From NCBI RefSeq assembly GCF_900142175.1, contig NZ_FQZX01000001.1, forward strand, positions 1,240,001-1,304,000: a stretch of DNA of 64,000 nt, written 5' to 3'. Shown here piece by piece: positions 45,996 through 55,633 of this stretch (position 1 is the stretch's first letter; each line of letters opens with the position of its first letter). Position numbers and translations under genes: made by a program. This DNA comes from Maribacter aquivivus. Lineage in GTDB: Bacteria > Bacteroidota > Bacteroidia > Flavobacteriales > Flavobacteriaceae. Under the pieces are notes generated by a model that ran no database searches, had not been told where the DNA came from, and saw only the letters and a program-made list of their open reading frames with translations.

Positions 45996-48074
45996 CTAGT
46001 TAATCCCTTCCCCATTACCAACACTATCCTCATCTGGGTTTACAAACACTAATTTGCCATCGGCATTTTCCGTCATTAAAATCATGCCTTCACTATCAAC
46101 ACCACGTAAAGCTCTTGGTGCTAGGTTGACCAAAACAGTAACTTTTTTACCGACTATTTCTTCTGGTTTAAAGCTTTCTGCAATACCAGAAACTATAGTT
46201 CTAACGTCTAAGCCAGTATCCACTTTTAAGACTAAAAGTTTTTTAGCTTTTGCCATTTTTTCAGCTTCGATAATAGTACCAACACGCATATCTAGTTTTG
46301 AAAAATCATCATATGTTATGGTATCTTTTTGTGGCATTAGTTTTTTGTTTTCGTTTTCGTTCGCTTTTTTGGTCGCTTCTAACTTATCCAGTTGAGCTTG
46401 AATTTCAGTGTCCTCAATTTTTCTAAATAATAGTTCTGCTTGGTTTATTTGATGTTCAGGCTGTAATAATGCTTCTTTTGTTGAAACATCATTCCAATTT
46501 AGACCATCACCTGCGCTTGAATCGATATTTAGAATATTCTTTAACTTGTTAGAAGTAAACGGTAAAAATGGTTCGCTTAAAACGGCTAAACCAGCCGCAA
46601 TTTGTAAAGCAATATTCATGATTGTTTTTACGCGTTCTTCATCAACCTTAATCACTTTCCAAGGTTCTGCATCGGCTAAGTATTTATTACCTAAACGAGC
46701 GAGATTCATTAATTCTTGACCCGCTTCTCTAAAACGGTAGCGCTCAATAGAACTGGAAATGATTCCTGGGTATTTTGATAATTGTTCAAGAGTCTCAGTA
46801 TCAACATCGGTTAAGTTTCCTGCAGCAGGTACTTTGCCTTCATAATACTTGTTGGTCAGTACCACGACTCTGTTAATGAAATTACCTAAAATGGCTACTA
46901 GTTCATTATTGTTACGTGCTTGAAAATCTTTCCAAGTGAAATCGTTATCCTTTGTTTCTGGTGCGTTTGCAGTTAACGTATAACGCAACGAATCTTGCAT
47001 TTCAGGAAAATCTACTAGGTACTCATGCAACCAAACCGCCCAGTTTTTAGAAGTAGACAGTTTGTTTCCTTCTAAATTCAAGAATTCATTTGCGGGTACA
47101 TTTTCAGGTAGAATATAACTGCCTTCCGCCTTTAACATAGAAGGGAAAATGATACAGTGAAAAACAATATTATCCTTCCCAATGAAGTGAACTAATTTGG
47201 TGTTTTCATCTTTCCAATAGGGTTCCCAATCTTTTCCTTCACGGGCTGCCCATTCTTTGGTAGATGAAATATATCCTATAGGAGCATCAAACCAAACATA
47301 TAATACTTTGCCTTCACCACCTGGTACAGGCACGGGTATTCCCCAATCTAAATCTCTAGTTACGGCTCTTGGCTCTAAACCGCCATCGATCCATGATTTA
47401 CACTGTCCATATACATTGGGTTTCCAATCGTCTTTATGACCTTTTAGGATCCACTCTCTTAAAAAATCCTCATACCTGTCTAAAGGTAAAAACCAGTGTT
47501 TTGTTTCTTTAGTTGTAGGTACGGTTCCGGTTATGGTTGATTTCGGATTTATTAAATCTGTCGCATTTAAACTAGATCCACAATTTTCACATTGATCTCC
47601 GTACGCCTCTTCATTACCACATTTAGGGCATGTGCCTATTACAAAACGATCTGCCAAAAACTGTTGTGCTTCCTCATCATATAATTGTGCCGTAGTTTCT
47701 TCAATAAAATCTCCTTTATCATAAAGATTTATAAAGAATTCTGAAGCAGTATCGTGATGAACCTGTGCAGAGGTTCTTGAATAATTGTCAAACGTTATAC
47801 CAAAATCTACAAAAGACTGCTTAATAATTGCATGATATTTATCGATAATATCTTTAGGAGTTACGCCTTCCTTTTTTGCTTTCATTGAAATGGCTACACC
47901 ATGTTCATCGCTACCACAAACAAAGGCAACGTCTTTACCTGTTAATCTTAGGTAACGAGCGTAAATATCTGCTGGTACGTAAACACCGGCTAAATGACCA
48001 ATATGTATTGGACCGTTTGTATATGGTAATGCAGCAGTAATCGTATATCTAGAGGGTGATTTAATATCGGACAT
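45996..48074 (-). CDS. metG: Methionyl-tRNA synthetase
   Basis: The 692-residue protein has the class I signatures HIGH (within [11 protein letters not shown], about residues 24-27) and KLSTS (in [10 protein letters not shown]). [19 protein letters not shown] zinc knob and a C-terminal tRNA-binding EMAP/Trbp111-like domain ([19 protein letters not shown]) are also visible. It charges initiator and elongator tRNA with methionine. I use the ATG at 48074; an in-frame TTG one codon earlier is the only alternative. The -7-type box at 48092-48099 lies just upstream. It has its own terminator. Confidence 0.97.
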   Translation of the reverse strand: MSDIKSPSRYTITAALPYTNGPIHIGHLAGVYVPADIYARYLRLTGKDVAFVCGSDEHGVAISMKAKKEGVTPKDIIDKYHAIIKQSFVDFGITFDNYSRTSAQVHHDTASEFFINLYDKGDFIEETTAQLYDEEAQQFLADRFVIGTCPKCGNEEAYGDQCENCGSSLNATDLINPKSTITGTVPTTKETKHWFLPLDRYEDFLREWILKGHKDDWKPNVYGQCKSWIDGGLEPRAVTRDLDWGIPVPVPGGEGKVLYVWFDAPIGYISSTKEWAAREGKDWEPYWKDENTKLVHFIGKDNIVFHCIIFPSMLKAEGSYILPENVPANEFLNLEGNKLSTSKNWAVWLHEYLVDFPEMQDSLRYTLTANAPETKDNDFTWKDFQARNNNELVAILGNFINRVVVLTNKYYEGKVPAAGNLTDVDTETLEQLSKYPGIISSSIERYRFREAGQELMNLARLGNKYLADAEPWKVIKVDEERVKTIMNIALQIAAGLAVLSEPFLPFTSNKLKNILNIDSSAGDGLNWNDVSTKEALLQPEHQINQAELLFRKIEDTEIQAQLDKLEATKKANENENKKLMPQKDTITYDDFSKLDMRVGTIIEAEKMAKAKKLLVLKVDTGLDVRTIVSGIAESFKPEEIVGKKVTVLVNLAPRALRGVDSEGMILMTENADGKLVFVNPDEDSVGNGEGIN

Positions 48075-48091
48075 CAAAATAAATTAAGCTA

Positions 48092-48099
48092 CAAAAATA
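48092..48099 (-). promoter_or_regulatory. TAnnTTTG-type -7 element before metG
   Basis: Read on the minus strand this is TATTTTTG, matching the Bacteroidota -7 consensus; the metG ATG starts 17 nt further on. No convincing TTG -33 motif is seen. Confidence 0.45.
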
Positions 48100-48266
48100 C
48101 TGAATTTGAAGTGAGAATTACTAATTACTTGAGATTAGTAGTAAGCTACTAGATGAAAATTTTAACCGTTTCTAACTATGTCGTTCATGGATATTTTATA
48201 CTAAAAACATTTAGAATCTGTTATAATGTAAGAAAATACCTATTTATAAACTAAAACATAGATGTT

Positions 48267-48446
48267 ATGGCTGTTGGTAATTCAAGAAAGTTAAAGCTTG
48301 ATGAAAGCTTAGAGAAATTTAACGCAGGAATAGAAGATGCACAAACAAGTAAAGAAGATGTTGTGCGGCTTTACAAAGACAAGAATCATAGAGTAAAAAA
48401 AGAATTGCGGTTTGAGTCCAAAATGAACAATACTAAATTATCATAA
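48267..48446 (+). CDS. Small charged protein of unknown function (59 residues)
   Basis: A 59-residue frame with ATG start fills the gap between metG and the DUF1501 gene. It ends 3 nt before a strong terminator, good evidence that it is a real transcribed gene. The peptide is polar, helical and basic toward the end (KLDESLEKFNAGIEDAQTS and RLYKDKNHRVKKELRFE), with no signal peptide or membrane helix. I do not recognise the family. A second ATG five nt upstream opens a different, short frame. Confidence 0.65.
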   Translation: MAVGNSRKLKLDESLEKFNAGIEDAQTSKEDVVRLYKDKNHRVKKELRFESKMNNTKLS

Positions 48447-48449
48447 AAT

Positions 48450-48486
48450 AAAAAGCCCTATTCAATTTAATTGAATAGGGCTTTTT
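48450..48486. terminator. Bidirectional intrinsic terminator
   Basis: Perfect 16-bp stem (AAAAAGCCCTATTCAA and complement) with a 5-nt loop and T5 on either strand, between the 59-residue gene and the convergent DUF1501 gene. Confidence 0.9.
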
Positions 48487-48503
48487 ACATAGTGGGAAAC
48501 AGA

Positions 48504-50207
48504 TTAAACTACCATCACTGATTTACTCATTTTTTGGTTTTGTACATTAATACGATAAATGTACTTACCTGTTGATAGTTGTTCGGGCATGCGCTCTCGT
48601 ATATTTATTTCGGTAGAACCTTCAAACATCATTTCGTTAAAAACAGTGCCTACTTTCTGACCTAGAATATTAAAAAGTTCTATATCTACATGTGCCGAAA
48701 ATGGCATTTCTAAATAGATATGTGGTGTACTATCCGTTGGATAAAAAGGTTTATGTACAACGGCATTTATTAAGTCTGGGTTAAACGGAGTCTCTGCTTC
48801 CTCATCAGGATACACAGGTGGTGTTACTTCGCCATCACTATATACAATATCGGGGAAAGCCTCTCCACTACAACTAAAGCCTAAGTCTACCGGTACATAC
48901 GGTTTGTAATTCAATAAATGCGCCTCAACCAATGGTATGTCTACACATAGCCATTCTGCTAGAACGGTAGCATAGAGATCTCTAAAATCCATTGTGTATT
49001 CTAAGTTTCCGCGTCCATCTGGGTCGTCAAGGGTTGGGTGATCGCCAACAAATGCACTACCATTTAAACCTGAACCAAAAAATAAGGTCGGTGTTGCTTT
49101 ACCATGATCGGTACCATTAGAGCCATTTTCAAAAATTCGTCGTCCGAATTCAGAGAAGGTCATGCTCAATACTTTATCATCTTGTTGGGTAAAGGCTATG
49201 TCTTCATAGAAGTTGTTTACCGCAACAGATAAATTGGTCATTAAATTGGCATGTGCCTGTGGTTGATTACCATGGGTGTCAAAACCGCCCATTGAAATCA
49301 TATACACCTTTGTGCCAAGGTTACCTTTTATTAATCTTGCGATAAGTGCCAATTGGCGGGCAAAGCTATTGTCTTGATATTCTACTTGATTTTGCCCACG
49401 TGTGTAAGCATCGTGTATAATACCAGAATATTCATAAGTTGTATTGGCTACTCCTCTCAAAAATTTCAACTGGTCACCGTACATGCAGTCATTGAATAAG
49501 GTATCATCTAAACCATAGACAACGCCAGATTCTGCAATTTCCTCTAGTTGATCAACATTAGAAGTTACAAATGCATAGTTTGTTTCATCACCCTGAAAAA
49601 CCAAACTACCAAACTGCCCAATTTGTATGGCAGCTGGTGCCGCTGGGGGATTAACTAAATAATCTGGGTACATGTTTTCAAAATGCCTACCCATCCATCC
49701 GGTATTTAAACCGCTGAATCCTGTAGTTTCTATGTCGGTGTTAGCAAAGATATCTGAACCTGTAAAGTGAGATAAACTTTGTCCTTCATAACCTACACCA
49801 TGCACTGCTTTGAACTGACCTTCTTCCCACATTGGAGCCAAAGAACTCATGTATGATGGTACACCGAATTCATCAGTCAATTTTAAAACCTTACTTTCTG
49901 GTATATAGATATTAGGTCTTGCATTGGCATAACTATCATATTGTTCAATAGGTATGACCGTGCTTAATCCATCATTACCACCAGACAGGCGAATAAGTAT
50001 TAAGATATTATCTGTTTCGGCAGCTGATATGCCCGCCGATAATGGCGATGGGGCAGAAGCCGATAACATATTTGCACCTAGCATCATTGAGCCTGAGCCC
50101 GCAATGCCCATTGCTTGTAAAAAAGAGCGTCTGCTCCATGTTTTATGTTCTTCATCATGACCTTCGTGTTGAAGACCTTTAAATGGGGAGTGGTGTGTGT
50201 TGCACAT
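48504..50207 (-). CDS. DUF1501 exported protein with type IX secretion tail
   Basis: The 567-residue product starts with a twin-arginine-like region (SRRSFLQAMGIAGSGSMML, about residues 25-43). The DUF1501 domain follows (LIRLSGGNDGLSTVIP, ..., MTFSEFGRRIFENGSNGTDHG), a sulfatase/alkaline-phosphatase-like fold. Residues about 495-567 form a T9SS type A sorting domain, VDIELFNILGQKV...STGKYIYRINVQNQKMSKSVMVV in pattern. Thus it is likely moved through both membranes to the surface. It overlaps its DUF1800 partner transcript upstream (11 nt apart); such pairs are common in Bacteroidota and Planctomycetes, substrate unknown. Confidence 0.9.
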   Translation of the reverse strand: MCNTHHSPFKGLQHEGHDEEHKTWSRRSFLQAMGIAGSGSMMLGANMLSASAPSPLSAGISAAETDNILILIRLSGGNDGLSTVIPIEQYDSYANARPNIYIPESKVLKLTDEFGVPSYMSSLAPMWEEGQFKAVHGVGYEGQSLSHFTGSDIFANTDIETTGFSGLNTGWMGRHFENMYPDYLVNPPAAPAAIQIGQFGSLVFQGDETNYAFVTSNVDQLEEIAESGVVYGLDDTLFNDCMYGDQLKFLRGVANTTYEYSGIIHDAYTRGQNQVEYQDNSFARQLALIARLIKGNLGTKVYMISMGGFDTHGNQPQAHANLMTNLSVAVNNFYEDIAFTQQDDKVLSMTFSEFGRRIFENGSNGTDHGKATPTLFFGSGLNGSAFVGDHPTLDDPDGRGNLEYTMDFRDLYATVLAEWLCVDIPLVEAHLLNYKPYVPVDLGFSCSGEAFPDIVYSDGEVTPPVYPDEEAETPFNPDLINAVVHKPFYPTDSTPHIYLEMPFSAHVDIELFNILGQKVGTVFNEMMFEGSTEINIRERMPEQLSTGKYIYRINVQNQKMSKSVMVV

Positions 50208-50218
50208 AAGAGTAGGTG

Positions 50219-51712
50219 TTATTTTAATTGAAACTCAGGTTGTCTAGCTAAATACTGAAAAAGGAGGTAAACTTGAAACGGACCTTGTTGCCAAGTAGCC
50301 AGCGTCCACGATTCTTGATTACCACCATTGTAGTAAACATCTTCTACATCACTTCTGAATATGGCAAATGCTTTGGCATATTCTTCTTCATTTAGAAGAC
50401 CCTTAGTTAAAACGAAATCTATAATTAGTCTAGCAACCTCGTCGGGGTTTGAGCTTGTTAAACCTGTATTTCCTGATATTTCTAGTCCAAATGTTCTAAA
50501 TTGCTCATTGTCTGCCATATAGAATTCTTCTAATATGCTTTCAATGGTAAGCCAACGCCCAATCATAAAATTGGTGTTGATCCATGACCTGTCTCTTTGC
50601 CAACCGGCAACATCAAAAGGTTCAAATATTTCTTGGCTTAATAAGGCACTGTAATTGACCATTTCGGCAACATTAGTGTCTGTGTAGCTAAAGCCTGATT
50701 CATTTAGTGTGTTAAAATAGAAATCTACCGGACTCTTTATAATTACTCCAATAGCTTCATCGTCAAAAAAGTGCTGACTCTTAAATAAAAGTCTTAACAC
50801 TGGTGCCAATTCAAAGTCATTGGTTACTAATGTGGCAGCCAAACCATCAATAATCATTTGTGCGTTATTCGCATCATCTTTAGAATCTGGGTGCACAAAA
50901 AATTCATATAATTTACGGCAGATGAATTCTGCTATTTCTGGTGCTCTTTGTTCGAAGAGTATATTGATAACATCATCATATCCCCAATTGCCGGTTTGAC
51001 CTAATATAGTTTTGGAACCTTCATCATGCTTAGTAGCATCAAAGGCTACAGGTGAACAACCAACTTCGCCACGTTCTACATAACCACTTAAGGCTTTTGC
51101 TGTTTCAATTATATCTTCTTCAGTATATCCGTTGCCTTCACCCAAAGTAAATAGCTCATACAATTCACGAGCATAATTTTCATTAGGGTTGTTACCATTG
51201 TTATACACACCATCTAAGTAATATAACATGGCATTGGTTAACCCAATTTCACTAGTAAAGGTTTTAAAATTACCTAAAGAGTTACGTTGAAGACAGTCTA
51301 TATATTGATATAAAAAAGAATTACAGTTATAAACTTCTAATTCAGTAACAAAATGATTGCTCCAGAAAAAGCTTAACCGATCTCTTAAATTGTTATTTAA
51401 AAGACCATTGGCATACGCCAATTGAAATTCAGATTTTTGTTCTCTCTTTAGTTGATTGCTTGCATCACTGTCTGCAGGGTAATTGTCATTGTTCCAATTT
51501 GCCCAAGCTGGCGTAGCTATTTCTGGCATGCTTAAAGCTTCATCTATTAAACTATCTACCAATGCAGCGGCAGATTGACCGGTAGCTTGGTTTATAGTGG
51601 CGACAGAGGCGCTAAATCCTAATCGTCTGTATAAATGAGCTGCTCTTAGCTGATCTAGATTAGCTGTATACGGAGCAAGAGTAGAAGTATTACAATTAAT
51701 GAAATATTCCAT
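50219..51712 (-). CDS. DUF1800 domain protein
   Basis: The 497-residue product is almost entirely a DUF1800 domain: AHLYRRLGFSASVATINQATGQSAAALVDSLI near the start, ENYARELYELFTLGEGNGYTEEDI in the centre and IKSPVDFYFNTLNESGF later. These mainly helical proteins occur next to DUF1501 genes and are thought to act together on a polymer or surface substrate, but the reaction is unproven. No clear signal peptide is seen at the N-terminus. The stop lies 11 nt before the DUF1501 start, so both are one transcript. Confidence 0.92.
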   Translation of the reverse strand: MEYFINCNTSTLAPYTANLDQLRAAHLYRRLGFSASVATINQATGQSAAALVDSLIDEALSMPEIATPAWANWNNDNYPADSDASNQLKREQKSEFQLAYANGLLNNNLRDRLSFFWSNHFVTELEVYNCNSFLYQYIDCLQRNSLGNFKTFTSEIGLTNAMLYYLDGVYNNGNNPNENYARELYELFTLGEGNGYTEEDIIETAKALSGYVERGEVGCSPVAFDATKHDEGSKTILGQTGNWGYDDVINILFEQRAPEIAEFICRKLYEFFVHPDSKDDANNAQMIIDGLAATLVTNDFELAPVLRLLFKSQHFFDDEAIGVIIKSPVDFYFNTLNESGFSYTDTNVAEMVNYSALLSQEIFEPFDVAGWQRDRSWINTNFMIGRWLTIESILEEFYMADNEQFRTFGLEISGNTGLTSSNPDEVARLIIDFVLTKGLLNEEEYAKAFAIFRSDVEDVYYNGGNQESWTLATWQQGPFQVYLLFQYLARQPEFQLK

Positions 51713-51897
51713 ATCTTAAAATAGGCGTTTGTATTACGTTCGTAGAGTTGGGGCTTCTATGTAAACGTCTCGAAATTTGGTATAGTATTTAAAACTATCT
51801 ATTTTCGATAATCAGAAGTCAAATAACGAGATTTATTGGTAAAAAGGCGTTAAAATTCCAATATTTTCGATGAATTGCACAATCCACTAACAACATC

Positions 51898-52257
51898 ATG
51901 GGAAAACATAATGAATTTGGTAAAGAAGGGGAACAGATAGCAGTTGATTTTCTCAAAAAGAACGGGTATATAATTAAGTATAAAAACTATAGATATCTGC
52001 AGGCCGAAATTGATATTATAGCAAGAAAGGGTGACATTTTGGCAATTGTTGAAGTTCGTTCAAGAAGTTCAGATTTTATAGAGAATATAGCTGAAACGGT
52101 AACTGCAAAAAAAATTAAGCTGTTGGTTATGGCCGCAGACCACTACGTTACCGATAATAACTTAGACGTTGAGGTGCGTTTTGATATTATAACCATACTC
52201 AAAAATAAGAGTAAATTTGAGTTAGAACATTTAGAATCTGCCTTTTATCATTTCTGA
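51898..52257 (+). CDS. YraN/UPF0102 family endonuclease-like protein
   Basis: The 119-residue protein matches UPF0102 from start to end: GKEGEQIAVDFLKKNGYIIKYKNYR, then AEIDIIARKGDILAIVEVRSR, which contains the Glu-Asp-(x)-E-V-R/K of a restriction-endonuclease-like PD-(D/E)xK core, and a C-terminal ALDVRFDII-type strand (here DVEVRFDII). The family is often annotated as a putative Holliday-junction-like nuclease but the function is not settled. It is divergent from the DUF1800 gene and precedes the ACT-like gene by 88 nt. Confidence 0.92.
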   Translation: MGKHNEFGKEGEQIAVDFLKKNGYIIKYKNYRYLQAEIDIIARKGDILAIVEVRSRSSDFIENIAETVTAKKIKLLVMAADHYVTDNNLDVEVRFDIITILKNKSKFELEHLESAFYHF

Positions 52258-52293
52258 GTAATCTACTAAAAGAGTAGATTTATTAAAAAACAT

Positions 52294-52325
52294 TTTGTTT
52301 TATTTGTAACAAGTTGTTATATTTG
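52294..52325 (+). promoter_or_regulatory. Flavobacterial-type promoter
   Basis: A TTTG (-33 type, 52294-52297) is followed after 20 nt by TATATTTG (-7 type, 52318-52325), the consensus arrangement for Bacteroidota sigma-A promoters. It lies 20 nt ahead of the ATG of the following gene. Confidence 0.7.
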
Positions 52326-52345
52326 CACAACAACCATACAGTAAA

Positions 52346-53005
52346 ATGAAAACAATATCATCAGTCGTTGAAGAGTACATTAAGAAAAAGCCATTTTTAC
52401 AAAGTGCTCTAGCTCAGGGTATCATCAATCTTACATCGCTATCTAGAATAGTGAAACCAGAGATTGAGCATGAATTAGGTAAAGACATTCGTAATGGCGC
52501 AATTGTAATGGCATTAAAACGCCTGTCCGATGATTTGGAGTTTAGGGCGACCCATAAGATCCTAAAAGTGTTGAAAAATATTGGTGAGATAACCGTAAGA
52601 TCATCACTTACCGATTATACTTTTTTAGCTTCAGATAAAATATTGGTACATCAAGCTAAGTTGCTTGAAGAGATCAATAATAATCAAGATGTTTTCTACA
52701 CCTCTAGCCGTGGTGTAAACGAAATCAACATAGTAATTAGTAATGTGATGGATAAAACAGTTGAGAGACTTTTCAAAGACGAAAAGTGTACTCAAAAAGC
52801 GGAAGAGCTTTCATCCATTACCGTAAAACTACCTGCAGAAAACGTTTCAGTACCTGGTATTTATTACTTTATATTTCAAAGGTTAGCTTGGGAAGGGATT
52901 GTTCTTTATGAAGTAATCTCAACCACAAATGAATTTACTATTCTAGTAAATGATGCTCAAGTAGATATGGCATTTAAAACAATAAAGGATTTAAAGGCGC
53001 TTTAG
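52346..53005 (+). CDS. ACT-like domain protein, often mis-annotated as aspartate kinase
   Basis: The 219-residue protein has a helical N-terminal half resembling winged-helix or four-helix regulators (VVEEYIKKKPFLQSALAQGIINLTSL). Its C-terminal domain resembles the ACT ligand-binding fold of aspartate kinases (PGIYYFIFQRLAWEGIVLYEVIS and NEFTILVNDAQVDMAFKTI). The kinase domain itself is absent. An amino-acid-sensing regulator is plausible. The stop codon overlaps the convergent thioredoxin-like gene by 4 nt. A consensus promoter lies directly upstream. Confidence 0.82.
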   Translation: MKTISSVVEEYIKKKPFLQSALAQGIINLTSLSRIVKPEIEHELGKDIRNGAIVMALKRLSDDLEFRATHKILKVLKNIGEITVRSSLTDYTFLASDKILVHQAKLLEEINNNQDVFYTSSRGVNEINIVISNVMDKTVERLFKDEKCTQKAEELSSITVKLPAENVSVPGIYYFIFQRLAWEGIVLYEVISTTNEFTILVNDAQVDMAFKTIKDLKAL

Positions 53006-54321
53006 TTTTCTAAAAACTCTACCACTTCTTTATCAGATTCTGGTTTAGCCAAAAAACGTTTTTCACTATCCAATATAAAATAGGTAGGTGTGCTTTGTAT
53101 GCCAAATGTATGTGCATACTCACTTTCCCATCTACCTAATGCTATAGCGTGATTAAAGCTTGGTAATGTTGCAGAAACTTCTTTCCAGTTAACATTATCA
53201 TCTTCTAGACCAATAGCGATAATTTTTAGATTGTCATACTCTTTAACTTCTTCATGTAATGCAGGAAGCTCTTTTAAGCAGTGAGAGCAAGTGCTGCTCC
53301 AAAACACTAGCAGATAATTTTCGGCTTCTTCCATCGTTAAAAGCGATTGTTTTTTACCATTTGCCTGCCAAATGATATCTGGCGAAACTGCTCCAATTCT
53401 TAATCGAGCTGCCAGTTCTAGCTCATCGACCAATTTTTGATTATTGTTGGCTATTGCCAATTTCTTCAAATGGTTTTTAAAAATATAATCTTGAACACTA
53501 GGCATATCATTTACATCTGCTATTTTCCATAATTGATGCATAGACCTTTCTTGAAAACCGATCGGAGTAGATTTTATAAACTCAGCTGTGGTCTTTACGT
53601 TTTTGTTTACCTCAATTGCTAATTGTTCCTTTGTAGTGATATCTGTAGGGAGTGCCGAAAAAACATAACTAGCGAATTTATCGGTTAAGAAATTAGAGCC
53701 TTGTAGAACGGGATCATTTATTGCTAAATGGTCAAAATGATGTTGCTTTTTATTTTTAAGAAATGTTTCTAAATCTTCAAATTCTGAAGGAATGTAACTT
53801 CTGTTCGCCTTAATAAATTTGTGGGCAATAGTTGTAGCATGCTTTTCTTCAAAAGAGGTCTGTATCGCATTTAATTCTTTTATAATGCTTGTATATTCTT
53901 TGTTCGGTTCGTTATTGGTTTCATAAAACTCTATCAGCTTATCTTGCGCAGCAGTTATCTTAGAAAAGTATTCTCGGTACCACTTATTTTCTTCAGAATT
54001 TGTAATGGTCAAGCCATCTTGAAGATTGAAATTGAATTTTACATCTTCTTTTTTATTGTAAATGACATCAATATAAAATTCATCTTGTGGTACTGCATAT
54101 ACCAATCTATACATACCAGCTTGAGCGGTTAAAGGCATTTCTAGTTCAAATGAGCCATCTCTTACGGCGCTGTCAACGCTATAACGTTCACCATTTGGTG
54201 TTAGCTCATAGGCGATCAACCATTTAAAATCTTTTGGAGGGGAGAAGTTTCCGGCAATGGAACCTTGGGCTTGAATACTTAATGAAATAAATAGGAGGCA
54301 AATACTAATAAGAACTTTCAT
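53002..54321 (-). CDS. Exported thioredoxin-like (TlpA-type) protein with DUF4369-like N-domain
   Basis: The 439-residue product starts with a signal peptide (ISICLLFISLSIQAQ), then a beta-rich domain similar to DUF4369 (residues about 20-110) and a helical linker. A C-terminal thioredoxin fold (about 300-435) follows, with VFWSSTCSHCLKELPAL, where Cys-Ser-His-Cys is the redox motif, and STPTYFILDSEKR, the cis-proline loop. Such proteins maintain disulfides in the periplasm and are common in Bacteroidota. The 3' end shares TTAG with the convergent gene's stop. Confidence 0.9.
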   Translation of the reverse strand: MKVLISICLLFISLSIQAQGSIAGNFSPPKDFKWLIAYELTPNGERYSVDSAVRDGSFELEMPLTAQAGMYRLVYAVPQDEFYIDVIYNKKEDVKFNFNLQDGLTITNSEENKWYREYFSKITAAQDKLIEFYETNNEPNKEYTSIIKELNAIQTSFEEKHATTIAHKFIKANRSYIPSEFEDLETFLKNKKQHHFDHLAINDPVLQGSNFLTDKFASYVFSALPTDITTKEQLAIEVNKNVKTTAEFIKSTPIGFQERSMHQLWKIADVNDMPSVQDYIFKNHLKKLAIANNNQKLVDELELAARLRIGAVSPDIIWQANGKKQSLLTMEEAENYLLVFWSSTCSHCLKELPALHEEVKEYDNLKIIAIGLEDDNVNWKEVSATLPSFNHAIALGRWESEYAHTFGIQSTPTYFILDSEKRFLAKPESDKEVVEFLEN

Positions 54322-54484
54322 ACTTTTTTTAAAACAATTATCGGACCAATATGTATTGTACTAATTACAAAATATGCTATTATGTTTTTATAAATCCATG
54401 TAAAACACTGATGTAATGGGGTATACTATAAAGTTAATAAAAGTAATATTCAGAAAGCAATTGTGGGCTTTAATTTTGAAAAGC

Positions 54485-54817
54485 TTATGAAAATTCTTTT
54501 TTGATCTCCATATGGCCCAGAGCTTCAGCTATTTTTACAAGCTCCTTATCGTGAAGAAAACCATCAGAAATAGCCACTTCGTTTAAAAGTTTGGCAACTT
54601 CTTTCTTTTTAGGTAAAGACATTAAGCTAAGAATATTAAAAGCTTTGTCCTTATTCAAATTTCTAGCTTGACCTACAAAGAAACTATCAAAAGTAAAACG
54701 ATCCATTAATTGCGTAAGATATCGCATTTCGGCAGGGTCTACTTTGCTATCTGCTAAAATAACATAGTCTACCATTTTTACTAAAGCTAATTTCTCTTCT
54801 TTTGTAAAATCTACCAT
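54485..54817 (-). CDS. TerB-like small helical protein (third copy)
   Basis: The 110-residue, acidic-helical protein belongs to the TerB-like family: LALVKMVDYVILADSKVDPAEM at the first helix pair and LLNEVAISDGFLHDKELVKIAEAL at the second. These repeat the ADxKxxxxE / AISDGxxHxKE pattern of the two sister genes that follow upstream. TerB proteins bind metal ions through such acidic residues and are linked to tellurite resistance elsewhere, but no ter operon is present here. It is most likely co-transcribed with the two paralogues. It begins with ATG, 8 nt after the previous paralogue's stop. Confidence 0.85.
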   Translation of the reverse strand: MVDFTKEEKLALVKMVDYVILADSKVDPAEMRYLTQLMDRFTFDSFFVGQARNLNKDKAFNILSLMSLPKKKEVAKLLNEVAISDGFLHDKELVKIAEALGHMEIKKEFS

Positions 54818-54825
54818 TCTCTTAA

Positions 54826-55155
54826 TTACTCTGTTTCTTCTCCAAGACCAATATTAATAAATGTATCAATAATAAGGTCCATTTCTTTTTTATGGATGGC
54901 ACCATCAGATATAGCTACTTCATCAAGAATCTCTGCTAAGGCCTTCTTTTGTTCGTGTGGTAAATTGTAGAGTGTTACTAAAGCATTATCATACTCTAAC
55001 AATTTTGCGCGTTCTAAAAATGCATCGTCAAAACCAATTTTGACTTTAAGTTTATTTAAGGTTTCTACTTCTGCAGGATGAATTTTACCGTCGGCCTCTA
55101 TAACTTCATAAATCATCTTTACAAAGGCTGCTTTTACAAACTCTTCAAACTCCAT
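54826..55155 (-). CDS. TerB-like small helical protein (second copy)
   Basis: The 109-residue product is a clear paralogue of its neighbours: AAFVKMIYEVIEADGKIHPAEVETL and LAEILDEVAISDGAIHKKEMDLI contain the conserved ADGKIHxxE and AISDGxxHxKE motifs, likely ligands for a divalent metal. Residues differ from the sister copies in more than half of positions, so the duplication is old. About 150 nt with no gene lie between it and the next copy, which may hold a promoter or nothing. Confidence 0.87.
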   Translation of the reverse strand: MEFEEFVKAAFVKMIYEVIEADGKIHPAEVETLNKLKVKIGFDDAFLERAKLLEYDNALVTLYNLPHEQKKALAEILDEVAISDGAIHKKEMDLIIDTFINIGLGEETE

Positions 55156-55306
55156 ACATTTTATTTTTGGAGTCGAAAGATAAGGAAAATGGTAAGACTT
55201 TTTAATATGGTTGTGAAAGGAGTTCTACAACATTTTTAAAAGTTATGAGTAGTAGCTGTTAACAAGTTCGAAGCGAATATTTTAAGCTTTGTATATTTAA
55301 TTTTTA

Positions 55307-55633
55307 TTATGCTTTTTTAGAGAGCCCTATTTCAGAGAAAACATGTCGTATAACATCACTTTCTTTCTCATGAATATAGCCGTCAGATATGGCTACGTCT
55401 TTTAATATTTGGGCTAATTCGCTTTTTTTATCCTCAGACATATCTTTTAAGATGTTTACACTTTGCTCTAAATCGATACTTCTAGCCTGAATCAAGAAAT
55501 TACTATCAAAGTCAATGATGGTCATCAATTTTGTTAGGGCATTAATTTCGCCGTTATGCACTTCGCCATCGGCTACAATAACTGAATCGATTAAATGAAC
55601 CATGGCTAATTTTTCTGGTATTTCAAATTCCAT
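55307..55633 (-). CDS. TerB-like small helical protein (first copy)
   Basis: The 108-residue protein has the same two motif pairs, VADGEVHNGEINAL and VAISDGYIHEKESDVI, as its paralogues. Its ATG shares one base with the mfd stop (TAATG), so ribosomes ending mfd could re-initiate here; this ties the gene to a transcription-repair factor. Family members fold into a four-to-five-helix bundle with an acidic metal site. The specific role is unknown. Confidence 0.87.
   Translation of the reverse strand: MEFEIPEKLAMVHLIDSVIVADGEVHNGEINALTKLMTIIDFDSNFLIQARSIDLEQSVNILKDMSEDKKSELAQILKDVAISDGYIHEKESDVIRHVFSEIGLSKKA

Noticed and set aside
52346..53005. Aspartate kinase
   Set aside because: Only the regulatory ACT-like region is present; the amino-acid kinase domain is missing.
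54485..55633. Tellurite-resistance locus
   Set aside because: Only TerB-like folds are present; no TerC, TerD or TerA genes occur in the window, so a resistance claim is not supported.
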